Assembly (NCBI GenBank): GCA_964604565.1
Contig: CAZRZN010000001.1
Span: forward strand, 1 to 64,000
Reading direction: 5' to 3'
DNA length: 64,000 bases
Origin: CAZRZN01 sp964604565
GTDB taxonomy: Bacteria > Pseudomonadota > Alphaproteobacteria > Rhodobacterales > Rhodobacteraceae
The translations under genes were made by a program, and so were the position numbers. The notes under the pieces are model-generated. The model made no database searches, was not told the origin of the DNA, and saw only the letters and a program-made list of their open reading frames with translations. Positions 1-8,617 of this stretch are shown here, in pieces; the stretch's first letter is position 1; every line of letters starts with the position of its first letter.

Positions 1-1095
1 GTGCATGGCGCCAAGGGGCTTGAGGCGCCCGTGGTCATCCTGCCCGATTGCGGCAAACCGGATACCACCCTGCGGGACGATCTGCTGAAGGACGCCGACG
101 GCCCGCTGTGGAAGACAAGTGGCGACGACCAGCCCGAACGTCAGCGCAGCGCGATAGACGCCGCCAAGCAGAAGGCGGCCCAGGAAAAGGATCGCCTGCT
201 CTACGTGGCGATGACCCGGGCGGAGAAATGGCTGATAGTTGCGGCCGCGGGTGACCTTGGGACCAGCGGCGACGCTTGGTATGAAAAGGTTCAGCGCGGT
301 ATGACCGACTCCGGCGCCGAGGCGGCAAGTTATGACTTTGGCGATCTCGGCGGTGGCGAGGGCTGGCGTCTGGGGTCGATGGATCTGACCGGGATGGATC
401 TGACCGGCCTGCCGATGGGTGACAGCGCAGATGCGCAGATCCCGCGCGCGGACCTGCCCGCGCTTTTTGGCCAATCTGCGCCACCCCCCGCAGATCCGGC
501 CCGGACAAGATCCCCGTCCGATCTTGGCGGTGCCAAGGCCCTGCCGGGGACGGACGGCGACAGCGAAGACGTCGCAAAGGCGCGCGGCACGGCCCTGCAC
601 GCGATACTCGAACATATTGCGCCCTTGCCCGATGAGCTTCGCAACCGCGCCGCGACCTCCCTGTGTCAGGAGCTTGGCAACGATCCGGACATGGTCCTGT
701 TGCCCGTTGCATTGGCGCAGATCCGCGACGAGGCGCTGGAGGTCTTGCGCTCACCCGCGCTTGCGCATGTCTTCGCACCTGAGACACTGGCCGAGGTGGC
801 GATTTCCGCGGATCTGCCGGATCTGGGTCGGATTCACGGCGTGATCGACCGCCTTGTCGTGACCCCGCAGACCATCACCGCGGTCGATTTCAAGTCGAAC
901 CGGACGGTTCCCCAAACCCCGGAGGAGGTTCCGGAGGGCCTCTTACGTCAGATGGACGCCTATGCCGCTGCCCTTTCCCAGATCTATCCGACACATCGCA
1001 TCGAAACCGCGCTGGTCTGGACCGCCACGGCGGTTTACATGCCGTTGTCCCACGATCATGTGACACAATCCCTTCGTCAGGCCGCCGGATCTTGA
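1..1095 (+). CDS. addA: Double-strand break repair helicase-nuclease AddA, C-terminal part (5' end outside window)
   Basis: This is the C-terminal third of the AddA subunit of the AddAB (RecBCD-like) helicase-nuclease, which processes DNA ends for RecA. The frame is open from base 1, so the gene begins upstream; the GTG at base 1 is the Val of helicase motif V (VHGAKGLE), not a start. Motif VI (LLYVAMTRAEKW) follows at visible residues 67-77. The PD-(D/E)XK nuclease domain begins near residue 195 (RGTALH) and has the expected acidic and lysine residues in GVIDRL (Asp283) and VDFKSN (Asp296, Lys298). A 15-bp near-perfect tandem repeat encodes MDLTG twice in the linker. trxA follows 64 bp downstream, the usual order in Rhodobacteraceae. 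Confidence 0.95.
   Translation: MHGAKGLEAPVVILPDCGKPDTTLRDDLLKDADGPLWKTSGDDQPERQRSAIDAAKQKAAQEKDRLLYVAMTRAEKWLIVAAAGDLGTSGDAWYEKVQRGMTDSGAEAASYDFGDLGGGEGWRLGSMDLTGMDLTGLPMGDSADAQIPRADLPALFGQSAPPPADPARTRSPSDLGGAKALPGTDGDSEDVAKARGTALHAILEHIAPLPDELRNRAATSLCQELGNDPDMVLLPVALAQIRDEALEVLRSPALAHVFAPETLAEVAISADLPDLGRIHGVIDRLVVTPQTITAVDFKSNRTVPQTPEEVPEGLLRQMDAYAAALSQIYPTHRIETALVWTATAVYMPLSHDHVTQSLRQAAGS
379..408 (+). repeat. 15-bp tandem duplication in the addA linker
   Basis: Two adjacent 15-bp units (379-393 and 394-408) differ at one base and encode MDLTG twice. They lie in the low-complexity linker between the helicase and nuclease domains and keep the frame. It is probably a slippage-generated in-frame duplication with little functional effect. 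Confidence 0.7.
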
Positions 1096-1159
1096 CGGAG
1101 ACACGGGGCCTCCATACCTTTGCCCCTTGAACAGGATTCCAATCCGCAAGGAGATACCA

Positions 1160-1480
1160 ATGGCCACCGTCGCCGTAACCGATGACACCTTCGATGCCGA
1201 GGTGAAGAACTCCGATCTTCCCGTCGTCGTCGATTTCTGGGCCGAATGGTGCGGTCCCTGCAAGCAGATCGGCCCCGCTCTGGAAGAATTGTCCGCCGAG
1301 ATGGAAGGCAAGATCAAGATTGCCAAGGTGGACGTGGACAGCAACCCGAACACCGCCGCCGCGATGGGCGTGCGCGGCATCCCCGCGCTGTTCATCTTCA
1401 AGGATGGTCAGGCGGTGTCCAATCTCGCCGGCGCACGGCCCAAGGCGGCCTTGCAAAGCTGGATCGAAGATTCGATCTGA
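1160..1480 (+). CDS. trxA: Thioredoxin
   Basis: Cytoplasmic thioredoxin, a 106-residue dithiol-disulfide oxidoreductase reduced by thioredoxin reductase. The active site WCGPC lies at residues 30-34, preceded by the typical VVVDFWAEW strand; the cis-Pro loop (RGIPAL) is also present. The ATG at 1160 has a good Shine-Dalgarno (AAGGAG at 1149-1154) about 6 nt upstream. An in-frame upstream ATG at 1127 lacks that support and would add 11 residues that are not thioredoxin-like. It lies between addA and hslV, as in related genomes. Confidence 0.97.
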   Translation: MATVAVTDDTFDAEVKNSDLPVVVDFWAEWCGPCKQIGPALEELSAEMEGKIKIAKVDVDSNPNTAAAMGVRGIPALFIFKDGQAVSNLAGARPKAALQSWIEDSI

Positions 1481-1504
1481 TCGGTTCGCTATGGTTTGGT
1501 TTCA

Positions 1505-1536
1505 GGGGCGCCTCAGGGCGCCCTTGTCGTTTCGTC
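1505..1536 (+). terminator. Rho-independent terminator after trxA
   Basis: A 7-bp GC-only stem, GGGCGCC (1506-1512) with GGCGCCC (1517-1523), closes a TCAG loop and is followed by the T-rich stretch TTGTCGTTT. It starts 25 bp after the trxA stop and ends before hslV, so trxA and hslV are probably separate transcripts. Confidence 0.65.
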
Positions 1537-1579
1537 GGTGATGGCCCATATCGCCCTGCAACCGACAAGGAGCAGACCC

Positions 1580-2137
1580 ATGAGCGATAACAGCTTTCCC
1601 GGCTGGCACGGCACCACCATCATCGGTGTGCGCAAGGGCGGACAGGTGGTCATCGCAGGCGATGGACAAGTCAGCCTGGGACAGACGGTGATCAAGGGAA
1701 CCGCGCGCAAGGTGCGCAGACTGTCGCCCGGCGGGCATGAGGTTCTGTGCGGTTTCGCGGGGTCCACGGCCGATGCGTTTTCCCTGCTGGAACGGCTGGA
1801 GACCAAGCTGGAGGCCTCACCGGGACAGTTGCAGCGCGCCTGTGTCGAGTTGGCCAAAGATTGGCGCACCGACAAATACCTCCAAAAGCTGGAAGCCATG
1901 CTGATCGTCAGCGACGGTCGCGATCTTTACGTCATCACCGGGGCAGGCGATGTTCTGGAACCCGAGGACGACGTGACGGCCATCGGATCGGGCGGCAATT
2001 ACGCGCTGGCAGCGGCGCGCGCCATGATGGACACCGACAAATCCGCAGAGGACATCGCCCGCGCCGCCATGGCCATCGCCGCCGGCATCTGTGTCTACAC
2101 CAACGGCAACCTCACGGTGGAAACGCTTGCCGGCTGA
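1580..2137 (+). CDS. hslV: ATP-dependent protease subunit HslV (ClpQ)
   Basis: HslV is the threonine peptidase that forms the double-hexamer core of the HslUV protease in the cytoplasm. The 185-residue product begins MSDNSFPGWHGTTI; alignment with E. coli HslV (MTTIVSVRR) places the catalytic Thr at residue 12, so an 11-residue N-terminal extension must be removed to expose it. The conserved GDGQVSLGQTV block follows. ATG at 1580 is preceded by AAGGAG at 1567-1572. hslU lies 431 bp downstream, separated by an oppositely oriented small gene, so the two HslUV genes are not strictly adjacent. Confidence 0.97.
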   Translation: MSDNSFPGWHGTTIIGVRKGGQVVIAGDGQVSLGQTVIKGTARKVRRLSPGGHEVLCGFAGSTADAFSLLERLETKLEASPGQLQRACVELAKDWRTDKYLQKLEAMLIVSDGRDLYVITGAGDVLEPEDDVTAIGSGGNYALAAARAMMDTDKSAEDIARAAMAIAAGICVYTNGNLTVETLAG

Positions 2138-2141
2138 CCGC

Positions 2142-2465
2142 TCATTTGATTACGATCTCGACGTTGTTCTCGACCGTGAAGATGACGTCGCAGTATCCAT
2201 AACTGTTCTCGACCACCCAGACATGGCGATAGAGCGTCGGCTGCACATACCGCCCGTTGGGCGGAATGCTCGTGTAGAAAATCGGATTCCCGTCGAAGTC
2301 GATCCAGTAGAGATTGGCTGTCCGGTCACCGACCCGATTGACCACGGTCAACTCGCGGTCCTCATCCGTGGCTTCGGAGCGCATCATGCCCCAGTTGCAC
2401 GCAGTCTGGGCGCTGGCAGTCCCGGCTGTCAGTATGCAGAAAAAGGCAAAGGTCGCTGTCTTCAT
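2142..2465 (-). CDS. Small secreted protein with a VHL beta-domain-like sequence
   Basis: A 107-residue protein with a signal peptide (residues 1-19, cleavage after TASA). The mature part resembles the von Hippel-Lindau beta domain: the run VVNRVGDRTANLYWIDFDGNPIFYTSIPPNG matches the N-R-x(n)-V-x-W-L-x-F-D-G-x-P-x-x-Y-x-x-L-P-P-G pattern of VHL, and HVWVVEN matches the VHL HLWLFRD strand. Mature Cys23 and Cys92 could form a disulfide. Its stop is 4 bp from the hslV stop (convergent), and its start faces hslU, giving a shared divergent promoter region at 2466-2568. The family call is by pattern recognition; the periplasmic role is unknown. Confidence 0.8.
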   Translation of the reverse strand: MKTATFAFFCILTAGTASAQTACNWGMMRSEATDEDRELTVVNRVGDRTANLYWIDFDGNPIFYTSIPPNGRYVQPTLYRHVWVVENSYGYCDVIFTVENNVEIVIK

Positions 2466-2568
2466 GTCGGAAATCCCTTCGTACAATGGCATAGACCCTC
2501 GACCGTAAGGCACCCCGCCGAAAGAAACAGTGATTCCCTGCCCCGGACGACGTTCTGAAAGGATTCCC

Positions 2569-3876
2569 ATGACCGACCTGACCCCCCGCGAAATCGTCTC
2601 CGAGCTTGATCGCTTCATCATCGGACAGGCCGACGCCAAGCGCGCCGTCGCCGTGGCCCTGCGCAACAGGTGGCGGCGCAAACAGCTGTCCGACGATCTT
2701 CGCGACGAGGTCTATCCGAAGAACATCCTGATGATCGGCCCGACCGGTGTCGGCAAGACCGAAATCAGCCGACGGCTGGCGAAACTGGCGCGCGCGCCTT
2801 TCATCAAGGTCGAAGCCACCAAATTCACCGAGGTCGGCTATGTCGGGCGCGACGTGGAACAGATCATCCGAGATCTGGTGGATTCGGCAATCGCCATGAT
2901 CCGCGATCAAATGCGCGACGACGTCAAATCCCGCGCCCATGAGGCCGCCGAAGAACGGGTGATCACGGCGATCGCCGGAACAGACGCAAGGGAAGGCACC
3001 CGGGAGATGTTTCGCCGCAAGTTGAAGGCGGGCGAGCTGGACGACACGATGATCGAACTGGATGTGGCCGAAACGGCCTCACCCTTTCCGAACATGGAAA
3101 TTCCGGGCCAGCCGGGCGCCAATATGGGCATGATGAATCTTGGCGATATCTTCGGCAAGGCCTTTGGCGGCCGGACCACGCGCAAACGCATGACCGTCTC
3201 GGAAAGCTATGACACGCTGATCTCGGAAGAGGCGGACAAGCTTCTGGACGATGAGCAGATAAAGGAAGCCGCGTTGGAGGCGGTCGAGCAGAACGGTATC
3301 GTCTTTCTCGACGAGATCGACAAGGTCACGGCGCGGCAGGAGGCGCGTGGGGGCGACGTGTCCAGAGAAGGGGTCCAGCGCGATCTGCTGCCGCTGATCG
3401 AAGGGACGACCGTCAGCACAAAGCATGGCACGGTCAAGACCGACCATATCCTGTTCATCGCCTCGGGGGCGTTTCACATTGCCAAGCCGTCCGATCTGTT
3501 GCCGGAACTTCAGGGGCGCCTGCCGATCCGGGTCAACCTGCGTCCGCTGACAGAGGCGGATTTCGTGCGCATCCTGACCGAGACGGACAACGCGCTGACG
3601 CGGCAATACACGGCGCTGATGGCCACCGAAAAGGTTACCGTCGGGTTCACCGAGGACGGGATCGCGGCGTTGGCCAAGATTGCCGCGGAGGTCAACACGT
3701 CGGTCGAGAATATCGGCGCGCGGCGCCTTTATACCGTGATGGAACGGGTGTTCGAGGAGTTGAGCTTTGCAGCGCCGGACAAGGCAGGCGAAACCGTGAC
3801 GGTGGATGACGCTTTCGTGGAACGGCATCTGGGTGAATTGACGAGGTCGACAGATCTGAGCCGTTACGTCCTGTGA
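2569..3876 (+). CDS. hslU: ATP-dependent protease ATPase subunit HslU (ClpY)
   Basis: HslU is the AAA+ unfoldase that feeds substrates to HslV. The product is 435 residues, the usual length. Walker A (GPTGVGKTE) is at residues 57-65, followed by the pore loop GYVGRDVE, a variable I domain (about 110-230), Walker B (IVFLDEIDK) near 245, and the C-terminal tail ending in RYVL, which in this family inserts into HslV. The ATG at 2569 gives the standard N-terminus MTDLTPREIV; an upstream in-frame ATG at 2530 would add 13 atypical residues. Confidence 0.97.
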   Translation: MTDLTPREIVSELDRFIIGQADAKRAVAVALRNRWRRKQLSDDLRDEVYPKNILMIGPTGVGKTEISRRLAKLARAPFIKVEATKFTEVGYVGRDVEQIIRDLVDSAIAMIRDQMRDDVKSRAHEAAEERVITAIAGTDAREGTREMFRRKLKAGELDDTMIELDVAETASPFPNMEIPGQPGANMGMMNLGDIFGKAFGGRTTRKRMTVSESYDTLISEEADKLLDDEQIKEAALEAVEQNGIVFLDEIDKVTARQEARGGDVSREGVQRDLLPLIEGTTVSTKHGTVKTDHILFIASGAFHIAKPSDLLPELQGRLPIRVNLRPLTEADFVRILTETDNALTRQYTALMATEKVTVGFTEDGIAALAKIAAEVNTSVENIGARRLYTVMERVFEELSFAAPDKAGETVTVDDAFVERHLGELTRSTDLSRYVL

Positions 3877-3882
3877 TCAACT

Positions 3883-3946
3883 GTTCGGGTGGGGGCGCTG
3901 CCCCCGGCCTTCGGCCTCCCCCGGAGGTATTTCAGGAGAGAAGAAA
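3883..3946 (+). repeat. GC-rich hairpin repeat with TATTT...GAGAGAAGAA tail, downstream of hslU
   Basis: Just after hslU there is a dense set of hairpins: GGGGGC/GCCCCC (3891-3905) and GGCC-TTC-GGCC (3906-3916). A tail GGAGGTATTT (3923-3932) and GGAGAGAAGAA (3935-3945) follows. The tail resembles the sequence just upstream of the PfkB kinase gene on the minus strand (37272-37312). From memory, similar elements recur at gene ends in Rhodobacterales; here it may act as a terminator or mRNA-end stabiliser. Bases 3947-4060 show nothing recognisable. Confidence 0.55.
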
Positions 3947-4059
3947 CGCGCTGAGGCTCAAGTCGCCTGCGCCCTGACAAGAGGCCGCTTTTCGGCGGAA
4001 GAGGACGGTGCCGGCGCGCAGTCTGGAAATTTTTTCAAACGGAAGCCCCTGGAGAGCAA

Positions 4060-4092
4060 TGCGAAACGCCCCGCCTTTCGGCGGGGCGTCTT
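4060..4092 (-). terminator. Terminator hairpin after the peptide ABC operon
   Basis: A perfect 10-bp stem, ACGCCCCGCC (4066-4075) with GGCGGGGCGT (4080-4089), and a 4-nt loop. It sits about 45 bp beyond the stop of the substrate-binding protein gene, the last gene of the minus-strand operon. The T tract on the minus strand is short (TTTCGC). Confidence 0.7.
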
Positions 4093-4132
4093 GCATCGTT
4101 CAGAGGGCTCCGGCCAATGCCTTGGAAAGGGC

Positions 4133-5686
4133 TCAGGCCATCCACCACCGTTCCGCCATACGGGCATTGTCCATCCGGTAGAGATTGCCGACCACGTCCG
4201 GGTTTGCGACGTTGTTGGATACCGCCTGAACCCAGTTGGCGAACATGGGAATAATGACCCCCCCTTCGTCGCGCAGGATCACTTGCATCTCGGTATACAT
4301 TTCGCGACGCTTGGCGGGGTCGAGTTCGGCCCGTGCCTCCAGCAGGAGATTCTGGAAGCGTTCGCTGTCGTCGCGGCCCCATTGGCTGTCGTTCCACGGC
4401 ACGCCTTCCTCGAAGGCGTTCGAGAACATCCAATCCTCCGTCGCACGGCCTGACCAATAGGCGGCGGAGAAAGGCTTTTTCAGCCAGACGTTCGACCAGT
4501 AGCCGTCCGCAGGCTCCTGCACGATATTGAGGTTGATCCCGGCAGGCTTGGCCGAGGCCTGATAGAGTTGTGCCGCATCCACCGCGCCGGCAAAGGCCGC
4601 GGAAGAGGCCGACAGATCCAGATCGAGCGAGTCCATTCCGGCTTCTTTCAGGTAGAAGGCGGCCTTGTCCGGGTCATAGGACAGTTGTTCGATGTCGTCC
4701 GCGAAATACTGGTTTGCGGGGCCGATCGGGGAGTCGTTGCCGACACGTCCATGGCCAAGCAGGATCTTGTCGACCATTTCCTGACGGTTGACGCCATATT
4801 TCAGGGCCTTGCGCACATTCACATTGTCCAGAGGCGACACATTGGTCAGCATCGGGAAAGTGAAATGCTGGTTGCCCGTCAATTCCTGAATGCGAACCAT
4901 GGGGTTTGCGCGCAGCAGCGCCTCTGTTTTGAAGTCGACGCGGTCGATCGTGTCGACCTGTCCGGTCAACAGGGCGTTGGTGCGTGCCGTTGCATCGTTG
5001 ACGGCAATGAACTCGATCTCGTCGAACCAGCCGGCGGTCCCGTCCTTGTAGTGGCTGTCGACCCGCTTGCCGACGAAACGGACACCGGGCTCAAAGCTCT
5101 GGACCGAGTACAGACCTGTCCCGATGCCCTTGGCGATCGCCTCTTCGATCTGGCCCGCGGGATAAATCAGGAGGTGGTAGTCGGACATCAGATAGGGGAA
5201 ATCGGCATTGCCGTTTTCCAAGGTGAACTGAACCTGATGAGGTCCGGTCTTCTTCATCTCTGTGATCGCGGATACAAGCGGCTCTGCTGCGGATTTGGCA
5301 CCCTCGGCCACATGCATCTGCAAGGATTCGATCACGTCGTCGGCACCGAAGGGTTTGCCATTGTGGAAGGTCACCCCCTGGCGCAGATCGAAGGTCCAGA
5401 CCTTTGCGTCCGGCGTCGCTTCCCATTCGGTCGCCAGTTCCCCGACAAGCGAGCCATCGGCGGCCACTTCGGTCAGGCTGTCGAATACCGCGCCCTGGGC
5501 CGCGGCCTGCATGAAGATGTCGGAATGCGTGCGTGCGTCCCAATTGTCGGACGAGTTCGATCCGGACAGGGCCACCCGCAGGCGACCGCCCTTTTTGGCC
5601 TGCGCGCGCAGCGGCAGGCCTGAAGCGGCAAGCACGCCGGCGGCGGCACCCGTGGTCAATAGTCCGCGTCTGCTAATTCTGGTCAT
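4133..5686 (-). CDS. Peptide-type ABC transporter substrate-binding protein (SBP family 5)
   Basis: A 517-residue periplasmic binding protein of the DppA/OppA (SBP_bac_5) family. It has a twin-arginine-type leader (SRRGLLTTGAAAGVLAASG) ending near residue 30. The family body includes LATEWEATPDAKVWTFDLRQGVTFHNGKPF, the usual SBP_5 signature region, and the ligand lobe NVRKALKYGVNRQEMV. It is the last gene of a minus-strand importer operon (permease, permease, dual ATPase, SBP), 66 bp after the ATPase gene. It probably binds peptides or similar amphipathic ligands; the exact substrate cannot be read from sequence. Confidence 0.92.
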   Translation of the reverse strand: MTRISRRGLLTTGAAAGVLAASGLPLRAQAKKGGRLRVALSGSNSSDNWDARTHSDIFMQAAAQGAVFDSLTEVAADGSLVGELATEWEATPDAKVWTFDLRQGVTFHNGKPFGADDVIESLQMHVAEGAKSAAEPLVSAITEMKKTGPHQVQFTLENGNADFPYLMSDYHLLIYPAGQIEEAIAKGIGTGLYSVQSFEPGVRFVGKRVDSHYKDGTAGWFDEIEFIAVNDATARTNALLTGQVDTIDRVDFKTEALLRANPMVRIQELTGNQHFTFPMLTNVSPLDNVNVRKALKYGVNRQEMVDKILLGHGRVGNDSPIGPANQYFADDIEQLSYDPDKAAFYLKEAGMDSLDLDLSASSAAFAGAVDAAQLYQASAKPAGINLNIVQEPADGYWSNVWLKKPFSAAYWSGRATEDWMFSNAFEEGVPWNDSQWGRDDSERFQNLLLEARAELDPAKRREMYTEMQVILRDEGGVIIPMFANWVQAVSNNVANPDVVGNLYRMDNARMAERWWMA

Positions 5687-5752
5687 TCAAGTCTCCCTTG
5701 GTCGGTCCCTGCCTTGCTGTGAAGCCGGGCACATTTTTCTGCATGATGATTC

Positions 5753-7417
5753 TCATGCCATTTTATCAATTGCGGCGTCGCCGATGTTATCAACTCCGCG
5801 TTCCTGCAGCAGATTTGTCAGCCAGTCCGGGTCCATCTCCGGGACCGAGGACAGCAGAAGATCCGTGTAGGGGTGATGCGGCGGCTTGAACATCTCCAGC
5901 TTGGGCCCTTGTTCGACCACGACGCCGTTTTTCATCACCACCACCTCATCCGAGATCGCCTTGACCGTCGCAAGGTCATGGGTGATGAACATATAGCTCA
6001 ATTTCAGCTCATCCTGGAGTCGCGCAAGCAATTTCAGTATTCCCTCAGCGACCAGTTGATCCAGAGCCGAGGTGACCTCATCGCAGATGATGAACTTCGG
6101 CTCTGCCGCCAGCGCCCGGGCGATGCCGATGCGCTGTTTCTGCCCCCCCGACAGTTCGGAGGGCAGACGATCGATATATTCACTGGCCGGCATTTCGATC
6201 TGTTCCAGCAGGTCGGCGACCCGCTTGCGTTTGGCCTTTCCCGTAAGGCCCATGTAGAATTGCACAGGTCGGCCGACGATTTCGCCGATGGTCTTGCGCG
6301 GATTCAGCGCCGTGTCGGCCATCTGGTAGATCATCTGAACCTGTCGCAGTTGATCCTTTGACCGTTTGCGGTAGTCCAGCGGAAGGTCCTCACCGTCGAG
6401 TTCGATGCGTCCGATGCGTGGCGGCAGCAGGCCGGTGATGCAGCGGGCCGCAGTCGATTTTCCCGATCCGCTCTCTCCCACGACAGCGACGGTGCGACCC
6501 TCGTGGATGTCAAAGCTCACGTCATGCAGGATGTCCACCGTGCCATAGGCTGCGGTGATCCCTTGCACGGAAACCACCGGCACGGCATCCGCCGCCACAG
6601 GCGGTTTCGTCGGCCGCTCAAAGGCCCGAACCGCCCAAAGGCTTTTGGTATATTCCTCCGACGGCGTCGCCAGCATGGTGCGCGTGTCGGATTCCTCGAC
6701 CTCTTCGCCTCTGAGCAGAACCTTGATCCGGTCCGCCATCTGGGCCACCACCGCAAGATCATGGGTGATGTAGATTGCCGCTGTGTCGAATTCCTCCACG
6801 ATCTGGCGGATCGCGGCCAACACCTCGATCTGGGTGGTCACGTCCAGCGCCGTTGTCGGTTCGTCAAAGATGATCAGATCCGGGCGACAGGCCATCGCCA
6901 TGGCCGTCATCGCGCGCTGCAATTGTCCCCCGGACACCTGATGCGGGTAGCGGAACCCGATTTCGTCCGGGTTGGGCAAGCGCAGCTTGCGGTAGAGTTC
7001 CATTGCGTCGTGTTCGGAATCGTGTCGCGACGCAACCCCATGCTGCACGGGTGCCTCGGTGTGCTGGTCGATCAGCCGATGCGCGGGATTGAAACTGGCC
7101 GCGGCGGATTGCGCGACATAGGCGATGCGTTTGCCAAGCAGCTGGCGCTTCACCTCGGAGCTGGCCGACAGCAGATCGACGCCGTCAAACATCACGGAGC
7201 CGCCAGAGATCCGAACCCCGTCCCGGCAAAAGCCCATCGCCGCCAGACCCAGCGTCGATTTTCCGGCGCCCGATTCCCCGATGAGGCCCAGAACCTCCCC
7301 CTTTTTCAGGGTCAGGTCGATGCCCTTGATGATCGGCATCCAGGTTTCGTCCGCGCGGCCCTCGATCCGGACATCGCGCATCTCGACCAGAAATTCGTCC
7401 TTGTGCGTCTCTGTCAT
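5753..7417 (-). CDS. Peptide-type ABC transporter ATP-binding protein with two fused nucleotide-binding domains
   Basis: A 554-residue protein carrying both ATPases (DppD-like and DppF-like) in one chain. NBD1 has Walker A GESGAGKST near residue 46, signature VSGGQLQR and Walker B LIIFDEPTTALD. NBD2 has Walker A GESGSGKST near 316, signature LSGGQKQR and Walker B FIICDEVTSALD. The N-terminal domain ends with the oligopeptide-type C-terminal extension. It is cytoplasmic and energises the two permeases encoded immediately upstream; its start is 3 bp after the stop of the preceding permease gene. Confidence 0.94.
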   Translation of the reverse strand: MTETHKDEFLVEMRDVRIEGRADETWMPIIKGIDLTLKKGEVLGLIGESGAGKSTLGLAAMGFCRDGVRISGGSVMFDGVDLLSASSEVKRQLLGKRIAYVAQSAAASFNPAHRLIDQHTEAPVQHGVASRHDSEHDAMELYRKLRLPNPDEIGFRYPHQVSGGQLQRAMTAMAMACRPDLIIFDEPTTALDVTTQIEVLAAIRQIVEEFDTAAIYITHDLAVVAQMADRIKVLLRGEEVEESDTRTMLATPSEEYTKSLWAVRAFERPTKPPVAADAVPVVSVQGITAAYGTVDILHDVSFDIHEGRTVAVVGESGSGKSTAARCITGLLPPRIGRIELDGEDLPLDYRKRSKDQLRQVQMIYQMADTALNPRKTIGEIVGRPVQFYMGLTGKAKRKRVADLLEQIEMPASEYIDRLPSELSGGQKQRIGIARALAAEPKFIICDEVTSALDQLVAEGILKLLARLQDELKLSYMFITHDLATVKAISDEVVVMKNGVVVEQGPKLEMFKPPHHPYTDLLLSSVPEMDPDWLTNLLQERGVDNIGDAAIDKMA

Positions 7418-7420
7418 CCC

Positions 7421-8617
7421 TCAGTCCTTCAGGCCAGAACTGCGATTCAACATCCAGTCCACGACAAAATTGACCGCCACCGTCAACAGCGCGATGGCCC
7501 CCGCCGCCAGCAGGGGCACGCTGGCCGCAAGGGGTGCAAAACTGGCGTAGTTGATGAGGGCGGACAGATCCTTGACCATCGTGCCCCAGTCCGCCAGCGG
7601 CGGCTGAATGCCAAGACCAAGAAAGCTGAGCGCGGAAATCGTCAGGAACACAAAGCAGAAGCGCAGCCCGAATTCCGCAAGCAAGGGCGCCATGGCATTT
7701 GGCAGGATTTCGCGGAAGATCAGGTAGCGCATTCCCTCGCCGCGCAGCTTGGCCGCTTCGATGTAATCCATCACGACGATATTCATCCCTACGGCGCGGG
7801 ACAGTCGAAAGACGCGGGTGGAATCGATCACGGCGATGATGACGACCATGGCCACCGTCAGCCCGAACCCCGAAACCCACGCCGAAGCCACCGTGATCAG
7901 CAACAACGAAAAGATAAGCGACGGTATGGCCATCAGGACATCGACCGCGCGGCTGAGGATCTGATCCATCCAGCCGCGCAAAGTCGCCGCCAGAAACCCG
8001 AGCGATCCGCCCAGAAAGAACGCCAGAACCGTCGTGGCAAAGGCGATGCCCACGGTGTTCTGCGCGCCGTAGATGAGCCTTGACAGGATGTCCCGCCCGA
8101 TCTGATCGGTGCCCAGCGGAAAATCCGGATTGCCACCAAGGGCCGGATTGCCGCCCGGGACGATGTTGGCCTGAGCAAAGACCTGTTCCTGCCCATGCGG
8201 CGCCAGAAGCGGCGCAAAGATCGCGAGAATGGCGTAGATCAGGATGATCAGAAGACCGAAGGAGGCGGTCAGCGGCATTTTCCGGAAAAGCTTGCGCGTT
8301 GCATCCGTTCCGATGGTGCGCCCGGCCAGACGAAAGAGCCATGCCGCTACGGCAAAGACCGCGAACAGATGCAATCCCCACCGAAAGAAAATCACCCCGG
8401 CAATCGGTGTTCCCTGTTCGCTTTCGACGGGTTGGAAATAATACCATGCGCCGAAGATCAGAAGCGCCGCGCCCAAGACATAACCAAAGGCGACCGCCAA
8501 CGGCATGTCACGAAAGACAGGCTTGTTCCCCGTCGCCTTCTGACCGGCAAATCGCATGACCCAACCGCCCGCAAGCAGCACGATGACCGCCAAGAGAACC
8601 CACAGGAACGTGCTCAT
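7421..8617 (-). CDS. Peptide-type ABC transporter permease (DppC/OppC-like)
   Basis: A 398-residue inner-membrane permease. The N-terminal third carries three hydrophobic segments before the usual DppC start (KLFRKMPLTASFGLLIILIYAILAIFAPLLAP), so it is about 100 residues longer than standard DppC. The BPD_transp_1 core follows, with the EAA-like loop EAAKLRGEGMRYLIFREILPNAMAPL that contacts the ATPase. Its start overlaps the preceding permease stop by 4 bp (ATGA), indicating translational coupling. Confidence 0.92.
   Translation of the reverse strand: MSTFLWVLLAVIVLLAGGWVMRFAGQKATGNKPVFRDMPLAVAFGYVLGAALLIFGAWYYFQPVESEQGTPIAGVIFFRWGLHLFAVFAVAAWLFRLAGRTIGTDATRKLFRKMPLTASFGLLIILIYAILAIFAPLLAPHGQEQVFAQANIVPGGNPALGGNPDFPLGTDQIGRDILSRLIYGAQNTVGIAFATTVLAFFLGGSLGFLAATLRGWMDQILSRAVDVLMAIPSLIFSLLLITVASAWVSGFGLTVAMVVIIAVIDSTRVFRLSRAVGMNIVVMDYIEAAKLRGEGMRYLIFREILPNAMAPLLAEFGLRFCFVFLTISALSFLGLGIQPPLADWGTMVKDLSALINYASFAPLAASVPLLAAGAIALLTVAVNFVVDWMLNRSSGLKD

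Noticed and set aside
4568..5623. 351-codon plus-strand frame opposite the substrate-binding protein
   Set aside because: Antisense to a full, well-motivated SBP family 5 gene; no motif of its own.
6503..8083. 526-codon open frame antisense to the dual ATPase and permease genes
   Set aside because: It runs opposite two clear ABC genes and is rich in His, Arg and Gln, the usual look of a high-GC antisense frame.
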